Assembly (NCBI GenBank): GCA_023436885.1
Contig: JAEZHI010000040.1
Coordinates: forward strand, 62,001-126,000
Length of the DNA stretch: 64,000 nt
From: Pseudomonadota bacterium
GTDB lineage: Bacteria; Pseudomonadota; Alphaproteobacteria; Rhizobiales; Pleomorphomonadaceae
Direction: 5' to 3'
A program made the position numbers and the translations under genes. The notes under the pieces are model-generated. The model did not search any database. It worked only from the letters and a program-made list of their open reading frames with translations, and was not told where the DNA came from. Shown here in pieces: positions 40,688 through 48,944 of the stretch. Position 1 is the stretch's first letter. Each line of letters begins with the position of its first letter.

Positions 40688-41361
40688 GGCTGAACATCCT
40701 GAAGGATGTAGCCGATACCGCGAAGGGTGTGGATCTGGGGCTTGGCGTCGGCCTGCATCAGCTTCTTGCGGACCCGGTGCACCAGCACTTCCAACGCGTT
40801 ACTGCTGACTTCCTCGTCGAAGCCGTAGAGCGCTTCTTCGAGCGACGCCTTGGAGATGACGCGTCCGGCATTGCGCATCAGCACTTCGAGGGCACAGGCC
40901 TCGCGCCGGCTGAGACCGACCACCGTTTCCGCAACGGTAGCCCGCATTTCCTTGGAATCGAGCTGCAGGTTGCCGACTGTGAGCACCGGTTGGAAGGCGG
41001 CACCCGGCCGGCGCAGCATGGCTCTGACCCGGGCGACCAGTTCTTCGATGTCGAACGGCTTGCGCAGATAGTCGTCGGCGCCGCTGTTCAGCCCATCGAC
41101 CACCGAGGCGACGTCATCGCGCGCCGTCAGCAGCATGATCGGCAGCGTCTTCCCCGAACTGCGAAGGGAGGACAGGAGCTTGATCCCGTCGCCATCTGGC
41201 AGACCGATATCGAGCAGCACGCCATCGTAGGACACCATCTGCAGTGCCTGCTCCGCCTCGGCGATAGTGCCGAAGGAGTCGGCGGCAAAGCCGGCTTGCC
41301 GCAGGGCATCGGTGATCAAAGCCCTCAGCCTTTCGGTATCCTCGACGAGTAGAACTCGCAT
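40684..41361 (-). CDS. OmpR-family response regulator, QseB/PmrA-like
   Basis: A 225-residue regulator. The receiver (1-118) has E7-D8 and the phosphoacceptor D51 in GVLLDIGLPDGDGIKLL, with lysine in DYLRKPFDIEELVAR. The winged-helix output domain has LSRREACALEVLMRNAG and SSNALEVLVHRVRKKL, the recognition helix shared by QseB, PmrA and TctD. Regulators of this branch bind direct half-sites with an 11-bp period, exactly the spacing of the CTGTAAG repeats at 34411-34428. It is the first gene of the regulator-kinase pair. Confidence 0.92.
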   Translation of the reverse strand: MRVLLVEDTERLRALITDALRQAGFAADSFGTIAEAEQALQMVSYDGVLLDIGLPDGDGIKLLSSLRSSGKTLPIMLLTARDDVASVVDGLNSGADDYLRKPFDIEELVARVRAMLRRPGAAFQPVLTVGNLQLDSKEMRATVAETVVGLSRREACALEVLMRNAGRVISKASLEEALYGFDEEVSSNALEVLVHRVRKKLMQADAKPQIHTLRGIGYILQDVQP

Positions 41362-41391
41362 GCTCGCTTGCCTTTGCTACCCTGGCCGGGC

Positions 41392-41853
41392 TCAACCGCG
41401 TCCGCGATAGGTCGCAACCCCTTGGTCCGGGAGCCAAAGGTCCTTCGGCGGCGCTCCCGTCTGCCAGAACACGTCGATCGGGATGCCACCGCGTGGATAC
41501 CAGTAGCCACCGATCCGGAGCCAGCGCGGCTTCAGCAGATCGACAAGCCGGCGCGCGATCATGATGGTGCAATCCTCATGAAACGAACCGTGGTTGCGGA
41601 AGGACGTGAGGAACAGCTTCAGTGACTTGGATTCGACGAGCCACTGGTCGGGCACATAGTCGATGACGAGATGCGCGAAATCGGGCTGCCCGGTGACGGG
41701 ACAAAGGGAGGTGAACTCCGGCGCGGTGAACCGGGCGAGATAGTCGATGTCCGGATGCGGATTGGGCACCCGGTCGAGCACCGCCTCTTCCGGCGAATCC
41801 GGGGTCGCGGTCACCTTGCCAAGCTGGTTGGCACCCGTCGCATCACTCGTCAT
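41392..41853 (-). CDS. queF: NADPH-dependent 7-cyano-7-deazaguanine reductase QueF
   Basis: A 153-residue cytoplasmic enzyme of the short, B. subtilis-like QueF type that reduces preQ0 to preQ1 in queuosine biosynthesis, with two NADPH. The thioimide-forming cysteine and the catalytic aspartate are C51 and D58 in FTSLCPVTGQPDFAHL, seven residues apart as in the family. The NADPH motif is VESKSLKLFLTSFRNHGSFH. The start ATG 41853 removes a non-conserved N-terminal extension. It stands alone; no other que genes are visible in the window. Confidence 0.95.
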   Translation of the reverse strand: MTSDATGANQLGKVTATPDSPEEAVLDRVPNPHPDIDYLARFTAPEFTSLCPVTGQPDFAHLVIDYVPDQWLVESKSLKLFLTSFRNHGSFHEDCTIMIARRLVDLLKPRWLRIGGYWYPRGGIPIDVFWQTGAPPKDLWLPDQGVATYRGRG

Positions 41854-41996
41854 TCGATAAAGTCCCCTGCGCAAACCTGATAAGTCGATCGAAGCCGCCA
41901 AAAGCCAGCGCAATTAAGGCAAAAGCGACGGGATGCGCCGCGAACGCGACAACAATGGAGATGCTGCACACAGAAAGCTGCGGCTGAGACGATGGC

Positions 41997-43586
41997 TCAG
42001 ATCCCCGCCATCATGAAGCTGGAAAGAATGTTGATGTCATGCGGCTCGCTCGGCATGCCTTCCACCCGATTGCGCCCCTTTCTCTTGGCGAGATACATGC
42101 ATCCATCGGCACGAGAGATGGCTGAAAGCGGGCTATCGCCCACAAGAGCGGTCGCATAGCCGATGCTCACGGTACAGACATTGTGGAGCGAGTACTGGTG
42201 GGGAATGCTGATCGCCTCGATCGCCTTCCTCAGCGCTTCAAGATGCTGACGGAGCTTGTCCGTATCGGTCTCCGTCAGGATCAGGGTGAACTCCTCGCCA
42301 CCGTAACGAGCGGCGATCTCGTCCGTCCGGCGCGCGAAACGCTGGATCGTGGCGCCCACCATCCGCAACACCTCATCGCCGGCTCTATGCCCGTAGTGAT
42401 CGTTGTAGAGCTTGAAGGCATCGATATCGATCATCACCACCGTGAAGCCGACACCGTGGCGTTTCAGTCGGCTGAGACTGGCCAGCAGGAAGGCGTCGAG
42501 CGCGCGCCGATTGGCCAGCCCCGTCAGCGCATCGCTGTTGACCGAGGCTTCGAGGCTGTCGAGCATCAGGTTCAACGATTGCTCCACAACGGCAAGTTCC
42601 GGCAAGGGAGAGGTCTTGGTGACGCGCGACGTCCAGTCGCCGGCCGACACGCGCTCGGCGACGTGGACCACCTGCTTCAGCCCCCGCAGCACGAGCCATT
42701 CCAGCAAGCCAATCATCACCAGCGCAATACCTGCGGCGACCAGACCGACCAGCGTCAATCGCCCGATCATGGCGTCGATGGCCGCCTTGCGGATCTTCTC
42801 GGTCGATATGGCAAAAGCCATGCGATCGGACGTACCGGGCAGCGTCACGACACCAAAGACATCCTGCCCCGTATCGTAAGTACCGGGTTCGATGAGCCCG
42901 TCCCCAAGTTCGGCCAACCGCTTGGTGGTGGTCTCGGAAAGTTTCGTGTCGATGCCAGGCATCGCCCCGCCATCCAGCACCTTGCCCTTGGCATCGATCA
43001 GCATCGCGAAGGTCAGGGGATGTTCGAACTGATCGAGGACCGCCTGCCGCAGGTACCTAGTATTGGGGACGATCGCCAACACATAATCGACTTGCTCGTT
43101 GGTCCGAATGGCATTGGCCGATTGCGTGATGAGCGTTCCCGAAACGCGACTGGTGATGAAGTCGCTCCAAACAATCTTCGAAGACGACAAAGCGGCGGTA
43201 AAATAGTCCCGATCGCCGACATAGACGCCGAGCGCCTTGGGATCTGACGAACAATAGATGATGCCCATCGGCGAGATCAGCGAAATGCGCTCGACCTTTT
43301 GCTGCACCTTGAGAACGCGCGAAAGGCTTGCGTCGCAGTCCTCTGGCGGAACAGCCTTGAGCCCACCATAAAGGGCAATGGTTTCAGACAGGCGTTCGAC
43401 TTCGAGGCGGGCTTCGACGAAAGTCCGCTGCGAACGGGCCAGCGACACCAGCATGCTCTGGTTGATCGCTTGAAGCTGCTTGGCCATGTCCGATCGCGTG
43501 CGCAGCACTTCGCCGGCCAGAAAAGGCACCAGGCCAACGAAAACCGCGGCCAGAATGACCATGCGAATTTTGAGCAGCCTGAACAT
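41997..43586 (-). CDS. Membrane diguanylate cyclase with periplasmic Cache sensor
   Basis: A 529-residue protein. TM1 is about 8-28, and a periplasmic dCache-like domain runs from about 32 to 275, with ISLISPMGIIYCSSD and the YVGDRDYF motif. TM2 is about 278-300, HAMP follows, and the GGDEF domain covers about 345-505. The active-site loop is GGEEF (429-433), so cyclic-di-GMP synthesis is expected. The inhibitory I-site position reads R420-T-D-E423 instead of R-x-x-D, so product inhibition may be weakened. The ligand of the Cache domain is unknown. It is monocistronic, preceded by about 245 AT-rich bases. Confidence 0.92.
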   Translation of the reverse strand: MFRLLKIRMVILAAVFVGLVPFLAGEVLRTRSDMAKQLQAINQSMLVSLARSQRTFVEARLEVERLSETIALYGGLKAVPPEDCDASLSRVLKVQQKVERISLISPMGIIYCSSDPKALGVYVGDRDYFTAALSSSKIVWSDFITSRVSGTLITQSANAIRTNEQVDYVLAIVPNTRYLRQAVLDQFEHPLTFAMLIDAKGKVLDGGAMPGIDTKLSETTTKRLAELGDGLIEPGTYDTGQDVFGVVTLPGTSDRMAFAISTEKIRKAAIDAMIGRLTLVGLVAAGIALVMIGLLEWLVLRGLKQVVHVAERVSAGDWTSRVTKTSPLPELAVVEQSLNLMLDSLEASVNSDALTGLANRRALDAFLLASLSRLKRHGVGFTVVMIDIDAFKLYNDHYGHRAGDEVLRMVGATIQRFARRTDEIAARYGGEEFTLILTETDTDKLRQHLEALRKAIEAISIPHQYSLHNVCTVSIGYATALVGDSPLSAISRADGCMYLAKRKGRNRVEGMPSEPHDINILSSFMMAGI

Positions 43587-43706
43587 GCGATTCCGTTGAG
43601 CGGGTTACAGTCGATATATAATTTTCAATGTATATATAAACCGCTAACGCCATATCCTAGATTTGCTTCTCTACTTTATACCCAGAAATCATAGATAAGA
43701 AAACAG

Positions 43707-43723
43707 CTGCTTTCAATAAGCAG
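43707..43723 (-). terminator. Possible terminator downstream of the RpiR gene
   Basis: Read on the minus strand, CTGCTT and AAGCAG form a 6-bp stem with a 5-base loop, followed after three bases by TTTTC. It lies 110 bases beyond the RpiR stop codon in an AT-rich stretch. Moderate support only. Confidence 0.35.
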
Positions 43724-43832
43724 GAGCAATATTGGCGCGACCCCGCCCTGTAATTCCGCCAGGTCGAAATGCCACGATGACTTCGTATTGTAACGTTTTA
43801 AGAGGAACAAGGGCTCAGGCTCTGGTTTTTAA

Positions 43833-44690
43833 TTAGGAGCCCAGATCAAAATCGCCCAGCTCTTCGTGAATAGCAGCAACGATTTCAGAACGTTGCTCTG
43901 CCCCCTGCCCACCGATCGAAGCGAGCGTCAGGCAGAGAAGACGTAATACACTGGCCACCGCCGTATGCGACGGTCCCAGTGCGAAGCTCGCCGCGTGGCA
44001 GGGTAGCACCACCTTGGAATGGCGCTGCAGTTCCAGCATCGAGGAACGGTCGGTGACGGTGACGACGTTGAGCCGACTGGTCGCCGCATAGGCAAGGATC
44101 GGCTTCAGCACCGCTTGGTGCGGCGGCAAAGTGATCAGCAGCAGCGCATCCTTGGGGCCAGCCATGGCCAGATCCTCGGCCCATGAACCCTGATTGATGC
44201 CAAGGATCATCACTGAATGCCGGAGACGGGCCAGCAGCAGTCGGACGTAGCGCGCAAAGCCCTCATCGACGCCAAGGCCAAGCACCCAGACATGCGGCGC
44301 CCTATAGATCAGTTCGGCGGCCTGCCGCACCTTGTCGGAGCGCATTTCCTCGAAGGTGCGGGTGAGATTGCTGATCTCAAGTTCCAGATGCGTGCTGAGG
44401 CTGCGCCCCAGCGCCACCTCGGTCGACTGGGTAACTGAGAGCTCATAGGGCTCGGTGCGGTTGCGCTCCTCGCGCGACTGCAGGCGCACCTCGTTGAAAT
44501 CAGTGTAGCCGAGATGCTGGAAGAAGCGCGCCGCCGTCGCCTTGGAGACACCAGCCATCTCGGCGATCTCCGTGGCCGAATAGGAGAGGATGTCGTCGGG
44601 GCGGTCGAGGATCAGTCGTGCGAGCTTCTGCTCACCAGCCGTGAGCCGGGCAAAGCGTTCCTGAATACGTAAGACCAGCCTCGATGCCAT
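43833..44690 (-). CDS. RpiR-family (MurR/RpiR) transcriptional regulator
   Basis: A 285-residue regulator. The N-terminal HTH_6 domain (about 1-80) reads RIQERFARLTAGEQKLARLI with the recognition part SATEIAEMAGVSKATAARFF. The SIS domain (about 130-265) holds HVWVLGLGVDEGFARYVRLL and LLITLPPHQAVLKPILAYA, which normally binds a phosphosugar, although several RpiR proteins control nucleobase or amino-acid genes. The start at 44690 gives the normal family length. It is divergent from the cyclo-ligase/transporter operon over a region with repeated TGAAAC half-sites, so it most likely regulates that operon. Confidence 0.9.
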   Translation of the reverse strand: MASRLVLRIQERFARLTAGEQKLARLILDRPDDILSYSATEIAEMAGVSKATAARFFQHLGYTDFNEVRLQSREERNRTEPYELSVTQSTEVALGRSLSTHLELEISNLTRTFEEMRSDKVRQAAELIYRAPHVWVLGLGVDEGFARYVRLLLARLRHSVMILGINQGSWAEDLAMAGPKDALLLITLPPHQAVLKPILAYAATSRLNVVTVTDRSSMLELQRHSKVVLPCHAASFALGPSHTAVASVLRLLCLTLASIGGQGAEQRSEIVAAIHEELGDFDLGS

Positions 44691-44750
44691 CCCAATCCGC
44701 CCCGGTTTGCTGCGGCGTACAAAAAAACAATAGCGCACCACTTGCAATAA

Positions 44751-44787
44751 TGAAACCCGTGTTTCATTCTCGATGAAACAGTGAAAC
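44751..44787. promoter_or_regulatory. Cluster of RpiR-type half-sites
   Basis: TGAAAC (44751-44756) and GTTTCA (44761-44766) make a dyad with a 4-base centre. Two further TGAAAC copies follow at 44774-44779 and 44782-44787. All lie between the divergent RpiR gene and the operon start at 44803, directly before the ribosome site, so binding there would block transcription. Confidence 0.6.
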
Positions 44788-44802
44788 AGAGGGGAACGGC
44801 AG

Positions 44803-45540
44803 GTGCGGCAATCTCGCCTCATCCGGCAGCGGATCTGGGAACGGCTCAAGGAAGTCGCCGTGCCCGATGCCCGCTTTCACACCGATTTCTCCAGCTTCAT
44901 TCCCGATTTTGCCGGCTCATCGGAAGCAACCGAGCGACTGATGGCCCACGTTGCCGCGGCCGGCGACGGCCTCGTCTTCGTCACGCCCGACAACTCCATG
45001 GCCGCGCTGCGTGTGGCGCTGGCCAAGGCCGGTCGCCCCTTCGTCATCTCCACCTACAACATCAGGCGCGGCTTCCTGCTGCTCGAAGCCGGCGCGCTGG
45101 CGTCGGACCTCGCCTTCGCCGCCGCCTGGCTCGACGGCATCGAGCACTTCGCGCAGCCGATCAGCCTCAGGGAAATCTGCGCCTTCGAGCGCTTCGCCTT
45201 CCTCGCCACCGGCGCCTCGGCGGTCACCACCGACGGTCTGCGCTTCGGCAAGGGTCACGGCTTCTTCGATCTCGAATGGGGCATGTTCTCCGATGTCGGT
45301 CTCGTCGGTGACCGTACGCCGGTCTTCGCCGTCGTTCATGACGTTCAGGTGGTCGACGATCGCCTGCCGCCGAGCGCCACCGACATCGCCGTCGATTTCA
45401 TCGCCACACCGAGCAGGCTGATTTCCGTCGAGCGCCAGCATCGCCGGCCGCGCGGCATCCGCTGGGAGCTGCTCGCCCATGACGAAATCGCCGAAAACCC
45501 GCCGCTTGCCGAATTGGCGCGCCTCAGAGGCATCGCCTGA
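44803..45540 (+). CDS. 5-formyltetrahydrofolate cyclo-ligase family paralogue (COG0212 type), copy 1
   Basis: A 245-residue cytoplasmic protein, longer than the true 5-FCL (about 180-200). The C-terminal half keeps the family's phosphate-binding loop RFGKGHGFFDLEWGM (about 147-161), and the core has VFVTPDNSMAALR. It fits the COG0212 branch, paralogues of 5-FCL that comparative genomics has tied to thiamin metabolism. The GTG start has a GAGGGG ribosome site. It is clearly homologous to the protein at 48945, sharing VAVPD-x-RFH, TPDN and R-FGKGHGFFD-x-EWGM. It opens the transporter operon controlled by the divergent RpiR gene. Confidence 0.8.
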   Translation: MRQSRLIRQRIWERLKEVAVPDARFHTDFSSFIPDFAGSSEATERLMAHVAAAGDGLVFVTPDNSMAALRVALAKAGRPFVISTYNIRRGFLLLEAGALASDLAFAAAWLDGIEHFAQPISLREICAFERFAFLATGASAVTTDGLRFGKGHGFFDLEWGMFSDVGLVGDRTPVFAVVHDVQVVDDRLPPSATDIAVDFIATPSRLISVERQHRRPRGIRWELLAHDEIAENPPLAELARLRGIA

Positions 45541-45606
45541 TCCCATCCCCGCCAAAGGGGATGCTTGAAAAACAAAAACCGGGGAACCTGAACGGAGTTT
45601 GAGCCA

Positions 45607-46578
45607 ATGATCACCGCCTTGAACCGACGCCACTTCCTGGGCCTTGCCGGCGCCGCCGCCACGCTGCCGCTCATCGGTCGCAGCGCCTTTGCCGCCACGC
45701 CCTTCACCTTCCAGGCCTCCTGGATCAACGACGCCGAATTCACCGGCTACTTCACGGCCATGGACAAGGGCTTCTACGCCGCCGAAGGCCTCGACCTTAC
45801 CTATCTACCCGGCGGTCCGGACGTCATTCCCGAAAGCGCGCTGATCGCCGGCAAGGCCGACCTGACGCTGACGACGCCCGACACCACCATCCAGGCCATC
45901 GTCGACCAGGGCGCGCCGTTCAAGATCATCGGCACGCAGTACCAGAAGAACCCGCTCGGCGTGGTGTCTCTCGCCAAGAACCCGATCAAGAAGCCGGAAG
46001 ACCTGATCGGCAAGACGCTGGCCGTGCCGCCGGTCAACGTCATTTCCGTCGAGGCGATGCTGAAGATCTCCGGCGTCGATCGCAGCAAGGTCAACATCGT
46101 CCCCTACGCCTACGACCCGACGCCGCTCATCAAGGGTGAGATCGACGCCTCCGTCGATTTCACCACCAACGTGCCCTACACCATCGAGCAGTCGGGCGAG
46201 AAGGCAACGTCCTTCCTGCTCTACGATTTCGGCTTCACCATCTTCAACGACACGGTGGTGGTCACCGAGGAGACTCTGAAGACCAAGCGCAAGGAAATCG
46301 TCGCCTTCCTGCACGCCAGCCGCAAGGGCTGGGTCGAAGCGCTGAAGGACCCGGCCGCCTATCCGCCGACCTTCAAGGACAGCTGGTTCAAGGGCACCGG
46401 CCGCTCGATCGACAACGAGGTCTACTTCAATACCGCCCAGAAGCCGCTGATCGACAGCCCGGCCGGCATCTTCGCCATGACCGAGGAGGCGATCGCCGCC
46501 AACATCAAGGCGCTCGCCGCTGTCGGCATCACCGCCAAGCGCGAGTATTTCGACACCACCATCGCCCAGGAAATCTGA
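45607..46578 (+). CDS. NMT1/THI5-like ABC transporter substrate-binding protein
   Basis: A 323-residue periplasmic binding protein with a twin-arginine signal (NRRHFLGLAGAAATLPLIG, R7-R8, cleavage near residue 30). The NMT1/THI5-like domain begins FQASWINDAEFTGYFTAMDK and continues GFYAAEGLDLTYLPGGPD and SALIAGKADLTLTTPDTT. The superfamily includes binding proteins for thiamin pyrimidine precursors (ThiY), riboflavin, sulfonates and nitrate. The adjacent COG0212 genes favour a pyrimidine or thiamin-related ligand, but this is inference. The one-base stop/start overlap with the ATPase gene indicates coupled translation. Confidence 0.88.
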   Translation: MITALNRRHFLGLAGAAATLPLIGRSAFAATPFTFQASWINDAEFTGYFTAMDKGFYAAEGLDLTYLPGGPDVIPESALIAGKADLTLTTPDTTIQAIVDQGAPFKIIGTQYQKNPLGVVSLAKNPIKKPEDLIGKTLAVPPVNVISVEAMLKISGVDRSKVNIVPYAYDPTPLIKGEIDASVDFTTNVPYTIEQSGEKATSFLLYDFGFTIFNDTVVVTEETLKTKRKEIVAFLHASRKGWVEALKDPAAYPPTFKDSWFKGTGRSIDNEVYFNTAQKPLIDSPAGIFAMTEEAIAANIKALAAVGITAKREYFDTTIAQEI

Positions 46579-47348
46579 TGGCGGGCTCACCTGGCATTCA
46601 TCTCAATGGGTTGTCGCGCATGTTCACCATGCGCGGCGACACCGTGACCGCGCTGTCCGACGTCAGTCTCGACTGCCCGGAAGGCTCGTTCACGGCGCTG
46701 ATCGGCCCGTCCGGTTGCGGCAAGTCAACGCTGCTGCGCATCGCGCTCGGCCTCGACGAGCCGGACGCCGGCCACGTCAGCCTGCTCGGCAAGCCGCCCC
46801 GCCAGGCGGCAAAGGAAGGGCTGACCGGCATCGCCTTTCAGGACAGTGCGCTGATGCCCTGGCGCTCGGTGGAAGCCAACATCGCCCTGCCGCTCGACGT
46901 GCTCGGCCGCAAGCGCGCCGCATCGGCCGACAAGATCGCCCATCTCATCGACCTCGTCGGCCTCAAAGGTTTCGAGGCGTCGCTGCCCGGCGAACTCTCC
47001 GGCGGCATGCGCCAACGCGTCGCCATCGCCCGGGCGCTGGTCACCGATCCCTCCATCCTGTTTCTCGACGAACCTTTCGGCGCCCTCGACCAGATCCTGC
47101 GCCGCCAGATGAACCTCGAGCTGCAGCGCATCTGGCTCGAAGGGCGGGCCACCACGCTGCTCGTCACCCATGGCATCGATGAAGCAGTGTTTCTCGCCGA
47201 TCGCGTTGTGGTCATGCAAAGCAAGCCGGGCCGCATTGCCGAGATCATCGACATTCCCTTCGCCCGCCCGCGCCTGCCCAGCCTGTTCTTCGATCCCGCC
47301 TTCCATGCTCTTGAGGACCGGATCGCGGAGGCCCTGCATGGCCACTGA
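46578..47348 (+). CDS. ABC transporter ATP-binding protein (TauB/SsuB/ThiZ type)
   Basis: A 256-residue ATPase. Walker A is GPSGCGKSTLLR (about 42-53), the Q loop is in IAFQDSALMPWRSV, the signature LSGGMRQRVAIARA, Walker B SILFLDEPFGALDQI, and the H loop LLVTHGIDEA. It belongs to the family that pairs with NMT1-type binding proteins. Start ATG 46578 shares a base with the upstream stop (TGATG). It should energise the fused permease encoded next. Confidence 0.93.
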   Translation: MAGSPGIHLNGLSRMFTMRGDTVTALSDVSLDCPEGSFTALIGPSGCGKSTLLRIALGLDEPDAGHVSLLGKPPRQAAKEGLTGIAFQDSALMPWRSVEANIALPLDVLGRKRAASADKIAHLIDLVGLKGFEASLPGELSGGMRQRVAIARALVTDPSILFLDEPFGALDQILRRQMNLELQRIWLEGRATTLLVTHGIDEAVFLADRVVVMQSKPGRIAEIIDIPFARPRLPSLFFDPAFHALEDRIAEALHGH

Positions 47349-48906
47349 TCGGCGCCTGCCCCGCCTCGCTCTCGATCTCGCCGTGCTCCTCGTCGCTTGG
47401 GAGATCGTCGGCCAATGGAAGCTGGTGGCCAGCGGCGCCCTGCCCGCCCCCAGCGCTATCGTCACACGCTTCATCGCCGATTTCTCGGACTATCCGCCGC
47501 ATATCCTGGCGACGCTGGCCGGTGCCAGCGCCGGCTTCGTCATCGGCAACCTCCTCGCCGTCGCGGCTGGTGTCGTCTTCGCCCTGTGGCCGTTCACCGC
47601 CCGGCTGAGCCGCGGGCTCAACATCGCCCTGTTCGCGCTGCCGCCGATCGCCATATCGCCCATTCTGGTGCTGACGCTGTCCGGCATGGCGCCCCGCATC
47701 GTTCTCGCCGCCCTCGGCTGCTACTTCGTTACCATGACCGCGACGGTAACCGGCGTCAGTCAGAGCGACCGCCGCCTGCTCGACCTCGTCTCGGCCTATG
47801 GCGGCGGAAGGCTTACCACCTTCCGCCTGGTGCAGTTTCGTAGCGCCCTGCCGGTCATCGTCGCCGGCCTGCGCGTCGCGGCGCCCAACGCCGTGCTCGG
47901 CTCCATCCTCGCCGAATTCGGCGGCGGCGGACGCTACGGCCTCGGCGCCTATCTGATCGGCTCGCTCGGACGCGCCGACCCCGCCCGTCTCTGGGGCATC
48001 GGCCTCTCCGCCACACTGATCGCCGGCCTCGCCTACGGCCTGTTCGCCCTGCTCGCCTGGAAGATTGCCGGTAGCGGCAGCGCCGTCACCCTGTCGCCCA
48101 ACGCTCCCAACAGCGACCAACAGCAGGAGACCCTTGGCCAGCGGGCGCTCCTGGCCCTGGGGTCGCTGGCGCTGCCCTTCCTCGTCTGGTGGCTGCTGCT
48201 CGCCGCGCTCGGCGTACCCGCAATGATCGCCAAGACACCGGTCGGCCTGTTCGACTACCTGTTCCTGGCGCCCGCGTCGCCAACCGCTCAACACCGCCTG
48301 CTCGCCGCCTTCGCGCAGACGCTGCCGCTCACCTTGATCGGGCTTGCCGCCGGCCTCGCCTTCGCCTTCCTCTTGGCGCTCACCTCGGTGCTCAAACCGG
48401 CGCTCGTGCGCACCTTCCTGCCGGTGGCGCTTGTTACCCAGACCATGCCGCTGGTGGCGCTGACGCCGCTGCTCGTGCTGATCCTCGGACGTGGCCCGTC
48501 GGTGATCCTCTGGATCACGGTGTCGGTCACCTTCTTCCCAGCCTTCGTCACGCTGGCCCAGGGCCTTTCCATGGTGCCGCGCACCGCGCTCGACGTGCCC
48601 CGCGCCTATGGCGGTAGCCCGTGGACGACCCTGCGCCTCGTCGCGCTGCCGGCCTCGCTGCCCTTCCTGTTCGCCGCCACCCGGCTGACCGTGCCGCGCG
48701 CCCTGCTCGGGGTGATGATCGCCGAATGGCTCGCCACCGGCACCGGCCTCGGCAACCTCCTCAACCAGTCTCGCGGCTATCTCGACTACGGCATGATCTG
48801 GTCGGTCGCCGTGCTGTCGGTGGTGGTCGCCGTCATCTTCTACCAGATCGTTCTCGCCATCGAACACCGGACGCTTCGGCGTCTCGGCATGACATCCGCC
48901 GGATAA
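47338..48906 (+). CDS. ABC transporter permease, two permease domains fused in one chain
   Basis: A 522-residue inner-membrane protein that contains two complete BPD_transp_1 domains. The first spans about 1-245, with the EAA-like loop around SAYGGGRLTTFRLVQFRSAL. The second spans about 265-515, with the corresponding loop RAYGGSPWTTLRLVALPASL. The linker near residues 245-265 is hydrophilic. Most NMT1-type importers use a homodimer of a single 250-residue permease, so here both halves are made as one polypeptide and can diverge. The ATG at 47338 has a GGAGG ribosome site and overlaps the ATPase gene by 11 bases. Confidence 0.9.
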   Translation: MATDRRLPRLALDLAVLLVAWEIVGQWKLVASGALPAPSAIVTRFIADFSDYPPHILATLAGASAGFVIGNLLAVAAGVVFALWPFTARLSRGLNIALFALPPIAISPILVLTLSGMAPRIVLAALGCYFVTMTATVTGVSQSDRRLLDLVSAYGGGRLTTFRLVQFRSALPVIVAGLRVAAPNAVLGSILAEFGGGGRYGLGAYLIGSLGRADPARLWGIGLSATLIAGLAYGLFALLAWKIAGSGSAVTLSPNAPNSDQQQETLGQRALLALGSLALPFLVWWLLLAALGVPAMIAKTPVGLFDYLFLAPASPTAQHRLLAAFAQTLPLTLIGLAAGLAFAFLLALTSVLKPALVRTFLPVALVTQTMPLVALTPLLVLILGRGPSVILWITVSVTFFPAFVTLAQGLSMVPRTALDVPRAYGGSPWTTLRLVALPASLPFLFAATRLTVPRALLGVMIAEWLATGTGLGNLLNQSRGYLDYGMIWSVAVLSVVVAVIFYQIVLAIEHRTLRRLGMTSAG

Positions 48907-48944
48907 CAGGCCGGACAACCGGCCAAACAGCAGGGATGAGACAC

